The position numbers and the translations under genes are program-made. Shown here one piece after another: positions 9,784 through 22,734 of a stretch of 64,000 nt of DNA. Numbering within the stretch: position 1 is the stretch's first letter; each line of letters opens with the position of its first letter. Origin of the DNA: Loripinus fragilis. Lineage: Eukaryota; Mollusca; Bivalvia; Lucinida; Lucinidae. The notes under the pieces were generated by a model that worked only from the letters and a program-made list of their open reading frames with translations, ran no database searches and was not told the origin of the DNA. Location of the stretch: assembly GCA_964019695.1 (NCBI GenBank), contig OZ026519.1:30967213-31031212 (forward strand). The letters are read 5' to 3'.

Positions 9784-12700
9784 ACTTCTTGGGAACACAG
9801 TCAGTCACCAAATTGGAGCGGATGTTGCTTTTATTGTACACATAGTCTTCGTTCAGTTTGGGGTCATTTCTTAGTATTTAGAATAAATGTGTCCTGAAAT
9901 GGTAATTTAATATATACATTTACGAGCATAATCAATTTGATTAACATCTCTAATTTGATTGATGTAGAAAAAAATCCCTAAGGTGTTTAACTCACCTTTC
10001 TAGTGTGCATTTTATCTGTTAACCATGACAATTTGCTTAAACAAGGATTGATTGCATATAGGGTTAGTGACTAATATTAATGCTAGCTACTGCTTGTTGA
10101 CACAAGTGCAATATACCAGTTTGGACAGCACTTGTAACTGGTAACACTCAATATTTTTAGGTTTATTATGACATTACTCTTAGAATAAAAGAGAACTACT
10201 TTCCTTTCACTATATACAAGACAGCCCTCAAACAATGTTAGTCTTCACAAATATCTAAAAGGATATAGGCACAATAATGAGCAAGTATATAACTAAAATG
10301 CCGCCTGCAAGCTGCTATCAGCAACATTGTCCACATTTTTCGATGGCTTTGCATATAAATTTAAGGCTATCACAATAACCTAAATTAGGAAACCTTTGAA
10401 ACCAACAAACATACCATATTATATATTATAATTCACATTTCATGAAACATGTGTAAACATTTGCTAGGGTGAAAAATAGCACAACTCAAACAAATAGTAC
10501 CTAAAACACAAAACACGACCTTGTCATTAATGTAAACAAAAACAAAAACGAAAATGCTGTGCGTAACACCCTTTTTGCAACATTCAGTTTGATCTGTGCG
10601 TTTCAAAGATGCAAAACATATTCAGAATAGCACAGTTAAATCATCTTTGAAATCTAGTTTCATTAACTGACAAATAATGTGTGGTTTATGTTACCATGAA
10701 ACAAGTTTATATGTGTTACTAGTTTTCTATATGGCTGAGGTAACTTGACCTCAAACGACCTAAGTCTGAGATTCATGTCATTAACAAATACAATAGTTTT
10801 TTTTTTTCGAAATTGCTGTACGATGTAATAAAAAAACAGCATTACAATATGAAAAAGTTCAACTAAAGATAGAAGATGGCAATTATGATAGGGGACAGGT
10901 AAAAACTTGATCGTTATCATAATGTAGTTGTGAAAGGTGTAAAATAAAAACTAAATGGATTCAGCATACAGGGAAAATACTAGATCTATGAAACATCTTA
11001 CATCTGTGTGTAAACAATGCTGTTTTTGTATAATGATAGCTTTTGTTGATGTTATATTGCAATCTTCAAAATTCTGTACAGGAATTTTAGATCCAAATAA
11101 AATACAGCCAATATTTGGCAAACATATATGTTTTTTTTAGCTGGGTAAATTTTTCTAATGGAAAAAAAGGGGGCGTCTTTTCACGGGAAAAACATAGTTA
11201 AGCCAAATTAATGGCATCATCCTGTTAAACATATTATGAGCACACTTAATAAATGCACGATACTTTAGTTTGGATAGTGAATAGCTTCTAAAACAGTTCA
11301 TTGCCAAATTTGACCAATCAGTTACCCATTTGCTTTGTTTTGAACGTAGCCTTAACCAAAACTACAACAGTTTTGAGCTTTGCCATTATCTGTGTGAAGT
11401 AAACTGAACGACCCTGCTCTAGAAGACACTAAGCACGACCCCTGCATTAATTCACGTCTTATCACTAGATATATGAACTTTTGCTATGATAGTTTAAGTT
11501 TTTTATTGATATTAAGTCCAATATTTAAATCATAATGTAGATTGCATGTGTATGTTTATGCACCATTAGTAAAAATCTACAAACTGCAATTTCAATGTAA
11601 AAGAACCCAACAAATAACAAGATGTAATTGAGTAAGCCCAGAAAATGCCACAATCACATTCTGCAGACCAACCCATAGCACCCTTCAAAACTCTTTTAAA
11701 TTAGTGTTATATAGAATAAATTGTCTATAATACATATAAGCGAATTGTAGAGAGCAGACCAAAGTTTTACCTGAGCATAACAACAATGTATTATCTTCAT
11801 CCATTTATGCAAGATACTCTTGTGTTACCAACGTTACCTTAGTTATTAGCATATTTACAGCAGTTTTATATACCGTATTTTAAATATATTTATAATTTGA
11901 TTTCATTGTGACAGAGACTTTGCCAATTCCAAATGCAATGTAAATGATGGAAAAATGAATCTAATAGCAGGTACAGTACAAGTTCAATGCTAGAGCCAGT
12001 ACAATTTACATGCTAATTTGCATATTTAAAAATTTATTTCACACTACTATATTGCCAGTTGAAAGTGATAAACAACTTCGAATATATGAAAATGGATATT
12101 CTAAATTAGAATATGGATCTACATTATTTATATTTAAGGTTTGGGAGCATGTTTTTTTTTAAATACATGTATGCAATTTGTAAAGTCATTATCTACACCT
12201 TAAGTATAAAGTGTAACATCAGTATTGCTGACGCGTGGAAATATATATCACAGATGTCTGCAATTGATATTTATGTCTAGCTTAAACAAAAATGCTTTAA
12301 TTGTTTCACTTATACTATTGAAATAAATCATATCAATCTTGTCTTTTGTGTACTACTGTTTTAAATGTCAGTTTGGTAACATTGATTACAGGCCATTTAC
12401 AGAATAATTACACCAGTAACTAAGTAAATCATAAGTTATTAGACCCCAAGACACGTCCTCAACTGAAAACAGTAAATTAGGTTGTTTACATGGGTAGCAA
12501 CAAACTCTCAACGTAGCCCATATATCTTTTTATGGCCATGTGAAGGGAGAATGATTTCGGTAAGGATTACACACAACATCCTTTGTTTATCTTTGTAAAC
12601 TACTTGAAAGTATGCTTCCAAAATGTTCCTACAAAGTAAAACATGGTAAGTTTAAACTTTTGAAAGACTTCTACCATTTAAGAGTTTAAAAATCTTCTTG

Positions 12701-13080
12701 TTATTAGACTAGACAAAAAAGAGAAATACAGTTTGTAAAGTGCTCTAATTATTGCACATGATGAACCTTGACCCAATTTTAAAGTTGTCAGATGAATATT
12801 TAGTGATATTTTCGTAGTTTTATATGACTTATAACAATAATCATACGCAATTTGGCTTGTAATTAAATAGGTTAACATATAAAAGACATAATTGTTTACG
12901 GTAGTACATTTGTTTTTCTTTTTTTTTGCACTCAATAAATTTTGAACTTATGTCTGGCCTTCAAATGCAAATTCAGACTTGGCATCCACCCCTATGGCTT
13001 TGTACTCATGCTAAATATTATGTTTAAAGTGGTCTAACAAATGGATTCAAAAATGCCAACAATACCAAACGTATGCATCT
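9782..13080. other. No gene seen; AT-rich unique-looking sequence
   Basis: No open frame longer than about 85 codons, no domain and no clear repeat, except a short family A match at about 11640-11690. It reads as intergenic or intronic DNA. Confidence 0.5.
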
Positions 13081-13700
13081 TTTTTCGATTGGGATTGCCA
13101 ACAGTATGCGAAGTTTGAAGTTAATAGATCCAACAGTTTAGGGAAGATGCATTTACAAGAAAATGTATAAGTTGACCTTTCACATGAAATATTCCTCAAT
13201 ATCCTATACATTATGTGAGCTATGTACCTGCAAAATTTAAAGTTGCTACGCCAAAAGGTTAAGGAGATGCATTTTCAAGAAAATAAATTCCTTGACCTGG
13301 GGTCAAGGTCATATGAAACATTGCCCAGTACCCTCTACATTATGTGACTTATGTATATGCAAAGATTGAAGTTGCTACTTCCAACAGTTTAAGGGGAGAT
13401 GCATATATTAGAAAATAAATTGTCTATTGGTCGAGACACATTGCCCAGTACCCACCTATGCACCTGCAAAGTTTTAAATTGCTACGGCCAACGGTTTAGG
13501 AGAATAGAGAAACGTGACAGTCGGACGCACAGATGGACATAAATACTAATGGGCGGACAGCCAGACGACGGACCGACTTTGCTACGAAATATGAATTCCA
13601 TTTTTGGAGTATATAGAAACGTGATTGATGAATGCATAGATGGACAGAGATACAAACGTAAGGACAGCCGGACGACGAGCCGTCTTTTGTACGGGATATA
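13080..13700 (-). repeat. Degenerate tandem array ending in GGAC-rich tail
   Basis: Three to four units share CCAACAGTTTA(G)GG, GAGATGCAT(T/A), AAGAAAATAAAT and TGCAAAGTTTGAAGTTGCTAC blocks, with a period of roughly 120-150 bp. The array runs into a GGAC/CGGAC-rich tail at about 13520-13690, which also contains a second GGACAG...CCGGACGACG copy. A tandem core plus GGAC tail matches the layout of the 4.3-kb element. The terminal hairpin was not identified, so it is probably an eroded relative. Confidence 0.6.
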
Positions 13701-14803
13701 TGATTTTTTATAAAAAGTAAAGCGGGCATAATTATTTTTTTTAAATGGATCTTGTTGCTTTAAAATATTTCTTTGGACATCTGAATTTGTAGGAAAATGA
13801 CGATCCAATTCAGTGTGCACATTTCTATAGAGTCGACAGAATCCCAGACCTTTGTTGAAAAGATATTTACATCTACTAAAGTGTCTAAGCATCAAACTCT
13901 ATAGACCACGACCGGCATGTGCGGATAGTAGACTAGTACAAATAAGGATGAAACTAACGAATATCGACTAGGTAAAAAGAATACAAATGTATCGATGTAT
14001 GTCTGAACTTTTAGACGCCCAGAAAACTGCATATTGAAGTTTTCAGAGCACCATACATATTCAGTCGAGATTTCAAGATACTAGTAATGTAACATAGCAG
14101 TCTCCACATCATGCATTAGGTCAAATATATGACAACATCTACTCATTCAAATTTGATATGAGAAAAGCAAAACGGTGGACCTATAAATCACAATATGCTG
14201 CACCCCGTGATAAGCAACATGATCGGTCTATCGGAGCCTTTAATAACAGACAAATATCCAGGTTCATTGGTTTGTTTCTATGAATGGAAAACATCGACTT
14301 CCTGAACAACTCGGCTAAATCGAAATAGGATAGAGAGACAAACTTACTCATAAGGCTTCTGGGTTAATTCAAAGTTAAGTAACTCAAGAAGACCCTGTCT
14401 TTTCTGTCATACTTATTACAGCTCTACCAATAAGGCGGCGATCACAAACGCTCTGATTGCCCAAAACAACGGACTCGATCATATCCAAAGAAGAAGAATG
14501 TTGACAGAAGTACGGCTTTACTGTGTGTGACAAGCCAGCACACAACTCGACCATCACGGTTACTTTTCTCCTAGGGTAGGGCAAAGAGTTCCAATAACTC
14601 AAAAAAAGTTTCATATATGAAATACCATATTTAATGATTATTTAGCAACATAATGATTCATCGCAATATAATTATTTAGAAGTTAGATATATTAGCGGAA
14701 TTCAATGCAATAAACGATGGCTAATTGTATATATTGAGGGGCCACAGGTTATATTTTCGGAAAAAAAACGCATTCTTTCACTGACGATTGATTTTGTCTT
14801 AGA

Positions 14804-14850
14804 AAACAGTGTAGACTCTGATCAAATGCGCATCTGGGTCTGCACTGTTT
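14804..14850. repeat. Hairpin repeat, CAGTG...CACTG family, copy 1
   Basis: The arms AAACAGTGTAGACTCTGAT and its near-complement ending CACTGTTT form a stem of about 19 bp. The flanks also match the copy at 39829-39876 (shared GATTTTGTCTT to the left and TTTAGGAG to the right), so the repeat is about 100 bp, not just the stem. Confidence 0.65.
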
Positions 14851-15188
14851 GCTAAAATACGGATTTAGGAGCCAATAGTAGATAAAGGGATATTAATATC
14901 TGCGAAATATTTGGTCGTCTTATTAACACTTCCTACGCTCAAACCAATTAAGTAAGTGAAGAGCTATCCTACAAAAGGAAACGTGAGAGCAAGGTGTGTT
15001 CGAAATGTCATGTGTGTGGTAAAAAAAATGAGTATGACCAGGAAATGTTGCAATCATAGACCACAAGGTAACCCTCGCCACCGTGAATTAAACACAGACC
15101 ACTGACAGATACATGACAATCGTGAGACTAAATTTTTATGAAATGTTTAGGGTAATCTCTCCAGATGTTAGTGACCTCACACCGGATG

Positions 15189-15189
<1 letters not shown>

Positions 15190-15262
<73 letters not shown>
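15190..15262 (+). repeat. (GCGT)n to (GT)n compound microsatellite
   Basis: About 11 GTGC units followed by about 14 GT units without interruption. Confidence 0.95.
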
Positions 15263-15267
<5 letters not shown>

Positions 15268-16879
15268 TCCGTCAACAGCTTAGGTCAAATGGAGCCAGTG
15301 TCATGGCTTAAAGCCGCATCTGACAAACTGAAGAAGCCAGATAACCGTAGTCGAAAGGAAGTCTATAACCGATATTTCGATAACTCTCAGCGACTGCTTA
15401 GGTCAGTCTAAGTAGGGTTCTCAATCCCAACCCCCTCCCCTTCCCCTACCAACAAAACACACGCACTCACGTGTTTGTTTGCATCTCCATACCCAGCATA
15501 TCAACGAAAAGCATTTACAACTACATCACTTCGCCTGGCATATAAAGAATAGTATCGGCTTTTGTGTTGGTGCGTGCACTGGGTTTCCTTCGATTAAACT
15601 TGACTTGTCCAATGGATACCAGGGCTATTGTATACAAGGCACTGTTTGGGCCCAGGTTTCGGGTGTGCAAGGACTGTTTTGACTCCCTGTCTGAAAGACG
15701 CAGTGGTGAAAGGTGTGAAGGTGCGGGGAAGACTGCATGTGAGCTCTTGTACAGCCAGAGTCGTATTGGTGTAGTGGGATCTCAGCTGTTCAGAGCTGCA
15801 GGGAATACAGAAACAGGCTTCTCTAACCTTATTTCTGTTGCCTTTATAACAGCCTGGCAATCATTTATCAAAGAGGGAGCATGTCAGGGCTAAGGGGGTT
15901 CCCGTCCATATGGGTGTCGCCGCCCGAGTGCTTATTTGGACGGTTTCAGCTTGATTTGGGGTTTTGGCTGAAGATGTTATTGCGGAGACGTTTGTAGGTT
16001 AGAGCTCGAATACACTACCTTCTGGGTTTTGTCCGAGTCAGGTGGTATATACTTACTAGGGACTTCCCATAAGTTGAATAGTTTCAACTGCAGATCGCCG
16101 ATATAACCAAGAGTAGTATCTGAATGGCCACTTGTTCGAGACTCAACAGGGCCAATGTGTTGTGTCCTTTAGGAAGACACTTTATATGTTCTGCTTAGAA
16201 CTGGTTTAACCCAAAAATTTATGAAACGTCCCGTTATGACTGAAAGATTGTTGACTGATGAGTAAACCATCAGCGCAGACAAAAAAGACATTTCGACATT
16301 ATTTGAACACAGTCATTTTAAAAGCCCAATAATGCCTAGCACCCATATATTGTATAAAGGAATTTGACAAAAAGTGCAGATCCAACATAGACACAAGGCA
16401 GATGGTGCATGAAATAATGTCTGATAAGGTCTACCCTGTTTGCTTAAATGATACAACAATTTCTGTAAAGTGATTAAGCAAATTTAAAGATCCTATAATT
16501 ACAGATCGACCAGTCAGTTTAAATGGATTGAAGACTCCAGTAGGCATAAATGGGTTAACCGATCTACACTGTTCCATACTTATCAATATTGAGTGCCTAC
16601 TATTTCGTTGCTCTAATTGAGACAGAGGAGGGGAAAGGATGACCATAGAAACTATTTTTAGAACGAATTTCTACCAAAACGGGGTCTCTGAATTGGCAGC
16701 CAAGAAAATTGAAAATTGCACCAGCGGTCCTACCAGTGTGTGGTGTAAAACAGGTCATTTCGACATCCCAAAGTGTTTCTAAAACTATATAATGTTATTA
16801 TGTGATATCATATAAAATATTATTTTGGGACTACATGTACATTGACACATTCTACAGTCCCAGTGAAGAACAAATAAAA

Positions 16880-17165
16880 AAGCCACTTGAGCGTTAGACT
16901 GGGGATCGAAAGGCTAATGCCAGGCCAGTTCGAGACTCACTGCCAGCGCAGTCACTATTACACACGTTATCCACTGCTAACTACTGGTTCAACCTATGAA
17001 AAGAGGATATCGTCCCGACATTACTGAAATTTGTTGACGCGGACGTAAAGCTCCAGAAACAAACAAACAAAAACTTGAAAAAAATATATGTTAGGTAGGA
17101 ATCGAACCAGCGACCACACGTATATTAGTCAGCTGTTCTAACCACTAGACCACAGAGTCTGCTGA
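16880..17165 (-). mobile_element. tRNA-derived SINE, minus strand
   Basis: On the minus strand, starting near 17160, there is an A-box-like TGGTCTAGTGGTTAGAAC and then a B box GGTTCGATTCC near 17104. This is the internal polymerase III promoter pair of a tRNA gene. The body continues to lower coordinates and shares a block with sequence at 16095-16280 (GTTCGAGACTCA, CTGGTT(C/T)AACC, a CGTCCCG block and TTGTTGAC). That stretch may be another truncated copy. No folding acceptor stem of a functional tRNA was found. Family not identified. Confidence 0.6.
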
Positions 17166-17169
17166 AGTG

Positions 17170-19440
17170 TATATATCGTATTTGGTTTTCTTATTTTAAA
17201 CATGTTTGTAACTTTAGTCGAGTACAACTATCCATAAGAGTGAATATACGTCATTGTATGCGCATGAATAATTTTCTAAGCGAGGCGGATCTAGCTTCCA
17301 TTAATATTTGTTTCAATCAAAATTACAAATAAACATGAAAATTATTCAAGAAATACACTGGAACTAATGATACTGAGGTTTGGGCTCTTATTTACACGAG
17401 CAGAAGCTGGCGATGTAGCAAATTTGTTGTGTTTTAAAATGTTGTTAAGTAAAAGTTGAACCCGCCACCATTCCTTAGTCATAAACTTTAGTCTTAGTCG
17501 TTAGTCAATCCTTATTTGTACTATTCCAGTAAGTCACTTCATGATATAAATACTAAGATGATAGAAGTATACGTGCGCTCATCAAACACTCGGATTGGTC
17601 AGACCCTTTGCCAGTTTGGTCATAGTTATGCATGCACACTCAATACATTGCCAGTGTTTCTTGTCAACATAATAACTCGAGCAAATGAAGTTTGAGATGA
17701 CCCCTATACCTGTTCAACAGCAAAAGTGATAGTGCAAGTGACAAAGGAAGCGGCGAATTAATATGTCTATTGACCAAAGCGGAGCCAAGGTCAATAATTA
17801 TAATCTCAGATCGACATTACGTCATGTCCTCTGCCTCAATAGTCAAAAATTGCTTTATTATATATATTTATAACAAAAAAGAAACACAACAACAACAACA
17901 AAACAATCTTGGCCATGGACTATTGAATTTCTTTTTTACATGGTGACTAACTGATTTCCTTCAGTAACTGTAGTGTAACCCTTTAAATGGAACACTGTTT
18001 TTTGGCAATAACCTTAAATCTTAAATGCCAATTTTGAATATAATTGGAGAAATATATTTAAACCAAAAAACCCTAATAAACAAATGAAGTTTGTATACGT
18101 TTTCATTAAGTCGGTGATAGGATGGAATTTTAACCTCCTTAATATTTTATGCCTGACTGACTATCAGTTAAAAATGAAGCAATGTATACTAACATAAACA
18201 ATGTCTTATAGCTGAATATTGGTGTGTGTTGCTGTTTATCAGATTTTGTTTATTTCCAACGGTGTCACAAAGATGATAAATGAAAATAGATTAAACATCT
18301 ATGCCTACTGCCATAAAGGCCCTCTCATTTGGAAACCCTTGGTCAAGCTATTCCATGAATAATTCTGCTTATTGATCCCACCACTCCCACATGCCTGATG
18401 TAAGCACAACATGCATATTTTTTGATCATTTAAAGTAACGATAATAGTTATAATCTAATATGCTGCTGTTTGCGTGTTGATTTTGATGCCCGATCACCTG
18501 TTTTTTTATTCGTATTTCCATGACTGTGTCAGTCTAACTATGCGTTTGCACATACAGACACATGTACAAAGACGGAAGCATACAAAATGATAGTGTTTGG
18601 TAGACACTAAATGCAAAAGTAACCCATTATTCCTAGACCTATTTAAGTAGATTGGATTTCATTGAAAACCATACCAGTGTGTGCCTTCAAAACGAAAACC
18701 ACCTGCTAGTAATCACTAATTCACATTTTCTAAATGACAATTACTGCAAACTCAAACCACGTGTATTAAACTAACAGTACAAAATGTGTTATGAAAGGAT
18801 ATTTTTATACTAACAAAAACTAGGATATTTATTTTTACAAGATATCAGAGAATTAAGATTGATATCATTCTCTGCCGAAATTTAAGTCTAGTTAGGGTTT
18901 TGCTATTTCTATGCCCATGCAAACTCTCAGTGTGAAGTTACTTTCATGTCAAATTTTAAAAATGAAAAACTGTGTTCCATTTGAAGTAAAATTCTATAGT
19001 AAAAGAGGAATGAATTCATAATTTATTTGTACTGACAACTGCTGACAGTGAGGACGCATATATAATGCCTCATGAAACGGCATTTCATCAGGGTCTACAC
19101 TGTTTGCAAAGACAAAAACGATATTCAGAGAAAAAAAACACAATTTTATTTGGGAATTGCAACATGTGACCCCTCGAATTATGCAATGGACCATTCGAGG
19201 TTATTTCCATTAGTGTATAAAGGATTCTGCTCGTTATTTTACCAACAGTACAGTCTTGAATTACCTCTATATGATGAAACAGCAAATCTTGTAAATTCCG
19301 TGCTGATGTCACTCACTGATTGAATTTACAGCAAATCATACAAGCTTCATGCTGATAGCACACATGTTATGGAAAAAATTCTTTGAAGTCTATTTACTAA
19401 CAAATATTGAATAGGAAAATCCACGCCCATGCAACAAGTA
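17170..19440. other. No gene seen
   Basis: AT-rich sequence without a supported open frame. A short match to the CAGTGTAGACCCTGAT hairpin family lies at about 19080-19100. Confidence 0.45.
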
Positions 19441-19442
19441 GT

Positions 19443-19715
19443 TATAGATATCACACAGTAAGAGTATAGTCCATCATGGATAAAGTCCAATAGAAAACGG
19501 GTGAAGCAGCTTAATACCATTATTCATTCATTCAAGTTCATTCAGAAAAAAATAATAACACTGCTTGTACAGCCTCAGAGGCTCAGTAGGTATAGATATC
19601 ACACAGTAAGAGTATAGTCCGTCATGGATAGAGTCCAATAGAAAACGGGTGTAGCAGCTCAATACTGTTATTCATTCATTCAAGTTTATTCAGAAAAAAA
19701 TAATAACACTGCAGG
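19443..19715 (+). repeat. 148-bp tandem duplication
   Basis: TATAGATATCACACAGTAAG begins at 19443 and again at 19591. The following roughly 120 bases (including GTCCAATAGAAAACGGGTG and AGAAAAAAATAATAACACTG) are repeated with few differences. The junction contains a GGCTCAGTAGGTA block that resembles the tRNA-like A box at the start of repeat R, so the duplication may have involved SINE ends. Confidence 0.8.
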
Positions 19716-19769
19716 TAAAATAATTGTACGGATTTAGCGATAAATAATGATCATGGCATGTAAAGCCTT

Positions 19770-20519
19770 GGTGGCTCAGTAGGTAGAGAGGCAACTGTAA
19801 TAATATGCACATGATCTATGTAAAACGTTACGGGTTCAAATCCTATTATTTAGCATTTTATAGGCTTATTGATATGCTCCATTTTTTTTTCGTTTGTTTC
19901 CATTGTGTATTTTCTTATTCTAGATATTTCTTATTTTGTGTATTTTTTCTTTATATTTTTTAATATTTTATTGTTTCAATTTCTTTATATTAAAATCTTT
20001 TTTTAGAAATAGTATTTTATTTCAATATATGCATGATATAAAAAGTTCGTAAAATAATGCCAGCATAGTGAGATTTTGATATTTAACGCAATACTGAGCA
20101 TCAACGGATCATGTGAGTCTGCAGAAATACACAAACTCACGAGAGCATTTGCCGCTCGCATACACAACGTACTGTGTGGATGTAGATGAAGACTCATTTT
20201 AACTTTAATTATTGCATAAAAACCTGAATCAAACTCTAATAACAGCCATGTTTTAACCGGCAAAAACCCATATAATAATCAGGAAATTCACACGCTGTTG
20301 ATTCACGACTTTTGCACTTTACATATAAGCATTCTAGGCCGTCACAAAAAATGACGTCGTCAATAGTAGCGTGTATAGAAATGAATGTTATTCAGTGATG
20401 TTAGGATGGCGTAAGTCTTTGCTCTGGAACAGGATTTTTCAACTCACACGAATCCTTCATTCTTTTGCGCACCATTATAGTAATACAAAAATGAACTTTT
20501 CGAAGGGTTTTTCCAAAGA
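19770..20519 (+). repeat. Repeat R, copy 1, left part (split by the Polinton)
   Basis: It starts with a tRNA-like head on the plus strand (A-box-like TGGCTCAGTAGGTAGAG near 19782, B-box-like GGGTTCAAATCC near 19837). It then matches 28266-28973 in direct orientation over its whole length, for example TTTATAGGCTTATTGATATGC, GTGGATGTAGATGAAGACTC and GCATTCTAGGCCGTCACAAA. The match stops at the Polinton boundary and resumes at 27662. Confidence 0.8.
20514..20519. repeat. Left target-site duplication of the Polinton (CAAAGA)
   Basis: Six bases directly before the left end. They pair with CAAAGT at 27662-27667, with one difference. The uninterrupted R copy has CAAAGT at the homologous position (about 28970), so the last base probably mutated on the left side. 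Confidence 0.75.
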
Positions 20520-20902
20520 AGTAGTACATGCGTCACTATAGCGCCAAGTTCAAAAAAGGTCCCTAATGACCATATAAAATCGTGTAAAAAGGTCCTGTTT
20601 TACCACACAAATGAATGTGGTAGAATTAAAGCATCAAGTTCAAGGTCACTCTTGTAATGACGTCATTTTTTATTTTAAGTAAGTCATACACGTTCAGACC
20701 TGTTTCTCTATATTTAGACATTATGACCTCTTACACTCTGAGCCCTTTATTCTGACGCGTGTAAAAGCAGGTGTTCGGTTGTGAATTTTATTTTCTTGTC
20801 CTCTCGCATGCTGCTTACTTTTGGGGTTTTTCTCATCCTGTTTCTGTCTTTTCCTGAGACAAATCTTGGCAGTGCGGAAAAGGGCTTTGTCAAAGACAAA
20901 GC
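20520..20902 (+). repeat. Polinton left terminal inverted repeat
   Basis: It matches the reverse complement of about 27271-27661 with scattered substitutions and small indels. Shared stretches include AGTCATACACGTTCAGACCT and TTTCTCATCCTGTTTCTGTC. Its first two bases are AG. A perfect CRE palindrome TGACGTCA sits at 20658-20665. Confidence 0.85.
20658..20665. promoter_or_regulatory. CRE palindrome TGACGTCA in left TIR
   Basis: This is the full 8-bp cAMP-response element core, conserved in both terminal repeats (27514-27521 on the right). In this family the TIRs are candidate places for promoters of outward or inward genes. Function here is inference. Confidence 0.4.
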
Positions 20903-20934
20903 TTGTGCATGTACATATTAGCAGCGACTTTTGT

Positions 20935-21620
20935 CGTCTGTTGATAACCTATGCAAACAGTTTGGACCCAGATCAGGCTGAACAGAATGTCATGCCTACT
21001 CATGCAAAAAGTACTTAATTCTCATGGGCAAGAAAATCAATTTTTTAATGACCGCCATGAAAGATCCAGATCAGGTCAACGTTTGGTCTTTGGCAATAAA
21101 ATGCACAATTAAGTTTATCAAATATGACTGATTTACGGACATATCACACGGCAAATGACACAATCAGACGAAAATCTATAGGTATTGTACTTTCCAAGAT
21201 AGATGAGAATTGATGTAAACAAACAGTGGCGATCTGCTCTAGCTTGAACTCTTAGCGTCGCCTGCTGATAATCTTTGCAAACAGTTTGGATCCAGATCCG
21301 GCTGAACAGAATGTCAAGCCTGACCTAGACCCTAACTGTTGTTAATTGTATACAATAAAAGCGTTACTTGAACTCTAAGCGTCGCCTGCTGATAATCTTT
21401 GCAAACAGTTTGGATCCAGATCAGGCTGAACAGAATGTCAAGCCTGACCTAGACCCTAACTGTTTGACACTTGAAAAAGACATTAGCAGAAGAGCCAAGC
21501 CTGACCTAGTCCCTAACTGTTTGACACTTGAAAAATACATTAGCAGAAGAGCCAAGCCTGACCTAGACCCTAACTGTTGACACTTGAACAAACATTAGCA
21601 GAAGACAAAAAGGCTTGAAA
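20935..21620 (+). repeat. Minisatellite-like repeats around GTTTGGATCCAGATC
   Basis: A block reading GCAAACAGTTTGGA(C/T)CCAGATC followed by GGCTGAACAGAATGTCA occurs at about 20953, 21278 and 21403. From about 21438 a unit of about 66 bp (GCCAAGCCTGACCTAG... ACACTTGAAAAA.. ATTAGCAGAAGA) is repeated about three times. The material lies inside the Polinton and looks like a later insertion that then duplicated. Confidence 0.75.
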
Positions 21621-22217
21621 CATTTCCCAGGGGCAAAGAGTTAATTAATGTCATTAAGTATATTTTGTAGCAAGTCAAATATGCAATTATGAATTATTTT
21701 GTCAGCATTGAAGGTATGGTGATATTTCACGGATTTGAGCAGATTGATTTACTTTGCTTCTTTGGGATATATAGTTAACAATATTAAAGTCATATTCAGT
21801 ACTTGAGATAATTATACATTCCTTTATTGACCGTGAACAAGTCCGTATTAGGAACAATTATTATCAGAGGTGTATGAACTTTCAAGCATGCTACCAACTG
21901 CACTGATAGGCCAGACGGCTAATGGAACAATATAATAAACATGAGAGTGATTGCAAGCTGTTGTCTGCTTTAATAATGTCAAGTATAAACATGAAACTCA
22001 TAGTGAAATTGTTTTAGGCAGCTGAATTTTAGATCAAAGGACAGCTTTTATGACTTTAGAGAGTCCTTGGTCAGAAATTAACGAAATTAACATTTACAAT
22101 TAATGTATAATGTACAAAATATTACAGCTGCTGTTTATGCATCCATCACAAAGTACAATTTTTAAAACTTAGTTCTATTTAAACCAACAAAGTCCAAATT
22201 TAAAATCATATACTCTT

Positions 22218-22619
22218 ATGCTTGCAAAAGGGAAAATGAGCTTCAAAGCAGTTAGATGGACTGGTGGTTTTGGTTCACCTCAGGCACATATTTTGGAAGC
22301 ATTCAGTTTAAGAGAAAAATTTCATAATGTGGAATATTGGAAAAGGAGACATGTATTCAATGTCATCTTTCCAAATGAACCACCCGCTTCCGTATTAAAC
22401 AGTGGGGATGACGCGGACACGTTAGTTAAAGAGACAGTCTTACATGGTAAAAAAGTTAACTGGGACTGTAAGCAAGGCTGTCAAACAGTCACTATAATGC
22501 GTCATTTTAACCAAAAGGTTGGCTCATCTAGTGATGGGAGTGAGTGTTTCTCAGTAACAGTTATTAAATATGAATTGACTGATCCATCTGATATCATAAT
22601 TGCTTATCCAACGTCATAA
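22218..22619 (+). CDS. Unrecognised 133-residue protein inside the Polinton
   Basis: An uninterrupted frame of 133 codons with Met at residues 1 and 7. It is the longest intact ATG-initiated frame in the Polinton on the plus strand, opposite to the recognised genes. I do not recognise the family. It looks globular rather than repetitive: mixed composition, several aromatic residues (W14, Y39, W40 and W81), two cysteines close together (CKQGC near residue 83) and no signal peptide or membrane segment. Because it is the only long intact frame in a decayed element it may be a captured or late-inserted gene, a missing Polinton gene, or a chance frame. A possible AATAAA-type signal lies downstream near 23020. 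Confidence 0.4.
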   Translation: MLAKGKMSFKAVRWTGGFGSPQAHILEAFSLREKFHNVEYWKRRHVFNVIFPNEPPASVLNSGDDADTLVKETVLHGKKVNWDCKQGCQTVTIMRHFNQKVGSSSDGSECFSVTVIKYELTDPSDIIIAYPTS

Positions 22620-22734
22620 ACCATTGCACAGCAGAATTGCACAGCAAAATATAATAGGCCTATTCATGGAAAACATGAAGGGGCCACCCAATGAAATACG
22701 GTCCACCACCACCACCACCACCATCAGTACCACT

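Larger units (their letters stand above)
13701..16080. other. No gene seen; hairpin repeat and microsatellite inside
   Basis: No supported coding region. An open frame at 15564-15893 (109 codons, plus strand) has no recognisable domain. The notable content is the hairpin at 14804 and the (GCGT)n/(GT)n microsatellite, listed separately. Confidence 0.45.

Noticed and set aside
9624..9845. Lysine-rich open frame
   Set aside because: By-product of the adenine-rich tract.
13482..13895. 137-codon minus-strand open frame
   Set aside because: Covers the GGAC-rich tail of a tandem array. The serine/arginine-rich translation reflects the repeat.
15564..15893. 109-codon plus-strand open frame considered as a host exon
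   Set aside because: Better composition than most frames here, but no domain, splice context or homologue is recognisable. Left unannotated as a gene.
17094..17160. Functional tRNA gene
   Set aside because: A and B boxes are present, but no complete acceptor and anticodon stems. A SINE head is the better reading.
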